Origin: Gadus chalcogrammus
Taxonomy: Eukaryota; Chordata; Actinopteri; Gadiformes; Gadidae
Length of the DNA stretch: 64,000 bases
Direction: 5' to 3'
Assembly: GCF_026213295.1 (NCBI RefSeq)
Contig: NC_079419.1
Coordinates: 20,186,475 to 20,250,474 of the forward strand
Part shown: one piece after another, positions 58,601 through 64,000 of the stretch
Layout of the letters: every line of letters begins with the position of its first letter
Numbering within the stretch: position 1 is the stretch's first letter
Program-made: the position numbers and the translations under genes
The notes under the pieces: generated by a model
What the model was told of the DNA's origin: nothing
The model's database searches: none
Seen by the model: the letters and a program-made list of their open reading frames with translations, nothing else

Positions 58601-59700
58601 AATACAAATATACTAGTTCAAATAGAAACATCCTGTTCTCGAAGGCTGGGGGTGTGAAGTGTTAACAGAACAACACATTGTTCTTTTTTAAATGTGTTTT
58701 CTGTCCTTCCATAGTTAATTTAAGGTTAAGGAGTGGCAGTTCTATAAATTATGAGTTACAGGACGTAACACAGTAACATAACAAGATTTAAGGGTAGAAG
58801 TTAATCAAACGATAACAATGACATTTCACCTGCAGTGAAGGAGTTTCCCCCCACACAACAGATCATGAGCGGTTGGATGATGCAATCCCATCGGGGACGA
58901 GGGCAGGGGGGACCAGTGACGGCTGGGCTGGACGTATTTGGCATGCAGCTGTAAACCACTGATATCTTATCAACATCAACACAGGCCAAGCATAACGGTA
59001 CACCTTGAAGGCCCTTTTCACGTCTTTCGTCACCAATAACCTTTGGAAGCTCATGGTTATTTTTGCGCTTAATAACTGAAGATATTGTGAAGATTTTAAA
59101 GAAGTACGCATTTGGTCTTGTTGGTCATTTGTATCTTCTCACTTTTTCTTGTACTTTGGTCTCCAATTAAAAACACCATTTCGCATATAATTTTCTGTTG
59201 GTATTCTTAAACTGCTAATACTTTGGTATCCATACCAAAGTTAAAGATAAATTGTATTATATATGCAATAAATATTTTGGTCTTAGGCTGAAAAAACATA
59301 TCTCTATTCTGTTTAAGGCAATGCGTCTTGTTTTTCATGTGATCGCATGCCATGGAAGGTTCATAATATCATATGGACCAAATATGGTCAATATACAAAT
59401 ATTTAAAAATAACCAATATTTGCATACCAAGACAGACTGTTAAGATGGATAGCGGAACAGTGACCACCAGTGGAGGAAACGAGGAACAGCATCTAAAAAA
59501 AAGAAATCGAGTAAAAAAATATTTTTATTCAACAAAAGTATCGGCCTCAAAATATAAGACATGACCTGAAGTGAGTCAATGCATGTTGAAGTCTTACCAA
59601 CCCTTGATACATCAAACTACATAACAGGTCAGACACACCGCTCCAAGCCTGAGGCCCGCAGGCCTGATGTACACCCGCTCACATCACACGTCAAAGGGTC
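55700..59700. other. Long stretch without a recognised gene
   Basis: No coding signature that I can defend. A hairpin at 55705-55750 (GAGGGCTCATAAAAGGCAAT and complement) and a 45-bp segment at 57339-57385 shared with tfrc intron 3 are the only structures noted. Confidence 0.45.
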
Positions 59701-59896
59701 GCCATAGGTCACAACCCTGTGGCATACGGTTGTGACTTATGCACAACCATACCACGCACACACAAATAATATCACCCCTCGTCACTCTCGCTCAGGTCAC
59801 TCTCTCTCAGGTCCTTCTCGGAGGTACGTGTGCGCATACACACACACACACACACACACGATTAGTCCCGGTTCTAACATGCACACACGTACAGCG

Positions 59897-59902
59897 TTTA
59901 TT
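59897..59902 (-). promoter_or_regulatory. Polyadenylation signal abutting the ints15 stop codon
   Basis: The minus strand reads TGA followed at once by AATAAA. A GT-rich stretch (TGTACGTGTGTGC) follows within 10-25 bases, as for a cleavage site. Confidence 0.65.
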
Positions 59903-63216
<3,314 letters not shown>

Positions 63217-63288
63217 CTGGAGACACACACACAGCACTGTTTGGACTCGCCCAAAGATTTGATTCTTGCATTGCCGTGTACGCCAGTA

Positions 63289-64000
63289 TAGGGCTGGGCG
63301 ATATACCGGTAGTAACATTTATACCGGTATATTTTTGAAAGAGATATGTGGTTGAGACAATATCGCCATAACGGTATATTGTATGTTATTTTGATGTTGC
63401 CTTGCGAGCGCTCTCTGAGCCTACAAGCCAAGTTCAGCTGCTCCATCCCGCCCCTTACTTGTACATAGTGTTCTCCCACCCACGTTACGCATCACAACAA
63501 ACTTTGACCAAATCATGTTGGTAGAGGATACGGAACCCGTAAAGGGTTTTTAACGTTTCTCGTGCGCACGAGAAAGTATCTGGTTCTCAGGCAAATGTAT
63601 CTGGGGCTCACAAGAAAGTATCTGGTGCTCACGAAAAAGTATCTTGTGAGCATGAGAAAATATCGTACGCAAATCCCTGGCAGCGCGCGCGCGTGTGTGT
63701 GTGTGTTAGGAGAGCGAGCGGTAGCGTACGTGTCAGTTTAGTGAAGTAATGACCGAGGCTGGTTGTGTGTAAGAATAAGTACCCAGCCTGTCAAGAATCG
63801 GTGGCCGCTTCATTCCGACCATATTCCGACCTATAAGCAGACCCACTGCCTCCCCTGTGCGGGTTCTGTATGTTTCAAACAGGCAACACTATTGTTTTTT
63901 TATTACACGGCTCTTGTCAATGCCGTGGAACGCTCCGTTCACTTGCATGGGCCCTTCACAACTTCAGGCGGTGAATTTATATTTTATAATTCACCGTTGC
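63289..64000. mobile_element. hAT-family copy running off the window
   Basis: Left end TAGGGCTGGGCGATATACC. The interior parallels 46454-47035, including the CACGAGAAAGTATCTGGT tandem units (63560-63655) and a GAATCGGTGGCCGCTTCA block. The last 120 bp resemble the inverse of 12600-12680. The right end is not in the window. It lies in or just upstream of the ints15 intron preceding the exon at 63216. Confidence 0.7.

Overview
The window looks like nuclear DNA of a teleost fish. The vertebrate genes are split by short introns, (CA)n microsatellites are very dense, and non-LTR retrotransposons, Gypsy elements and hAT/piggyBac/Tc1-type MITEs are abundant. The microsatellite load resembles cod-like fishes, but I cannot name a species.

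Two protein-coding host genes can be read, both on the minus strand. The first is a complete coding region for transferrin receptor 1 (tfrc), bases 34093-43736. Seventeen coding exons join in frame to 755 residues, against 760 in human. Its 3' untranslated region carries four canonical iron-responsive elements plus two tandem IRE-like hairpins with a changed loop (31899-32557). The second is the 3' two thirds of Integrator subunit 15 (ints15, formerly C7orf26), 59903-63216, in five exons; its 5' exons lie beyond the right edge. The two genes have the same orientation and lie about 16 kb apart, with no recognisable gene between them except weak exon-like stretches at 51.5-52.1 kb.

The left part (1-31000) is a transposon graveyard: a Tx1-like LINE (1-3430, minus), a Rex1/Babar-like RT fragment (4165-5065, plus), a broken Gypsy element with a tRNA-Pro-type primer binding site (5582-9375, minus) beside a pol remnant (9376-10365), an hAT MITE nested in another repeat (11581-12431), a nearly full LINE interrupted by a MITE inside its RT (12770-15990, plus), an hAT MITE (16740-18068), a structurally complete chromodomain Gypsy element with both LTRs and a 5-bp target duplication (18230-23152), a large inverted-repeat element (23341-24905), and another LINE (25060-28030, minus). 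The Gypsy element at 18230 carries a 10-nt self-complementary primer site, like the Tf1/sushi group.

The right part (43.8-64 kb) holds MITEs and simple repeats. A piggyBac-like element sits at a TTAA inside one arm of a foldback repeat, and the other arm preserves the empty site. Several splice sites of both host genes lie directly in or beside (TG)n tracts, and a minisatellite next to an ints15 exon repeats that exon's own splice acceptor. No CRISPR array, rRNA or convincing tRNA gene was seen.
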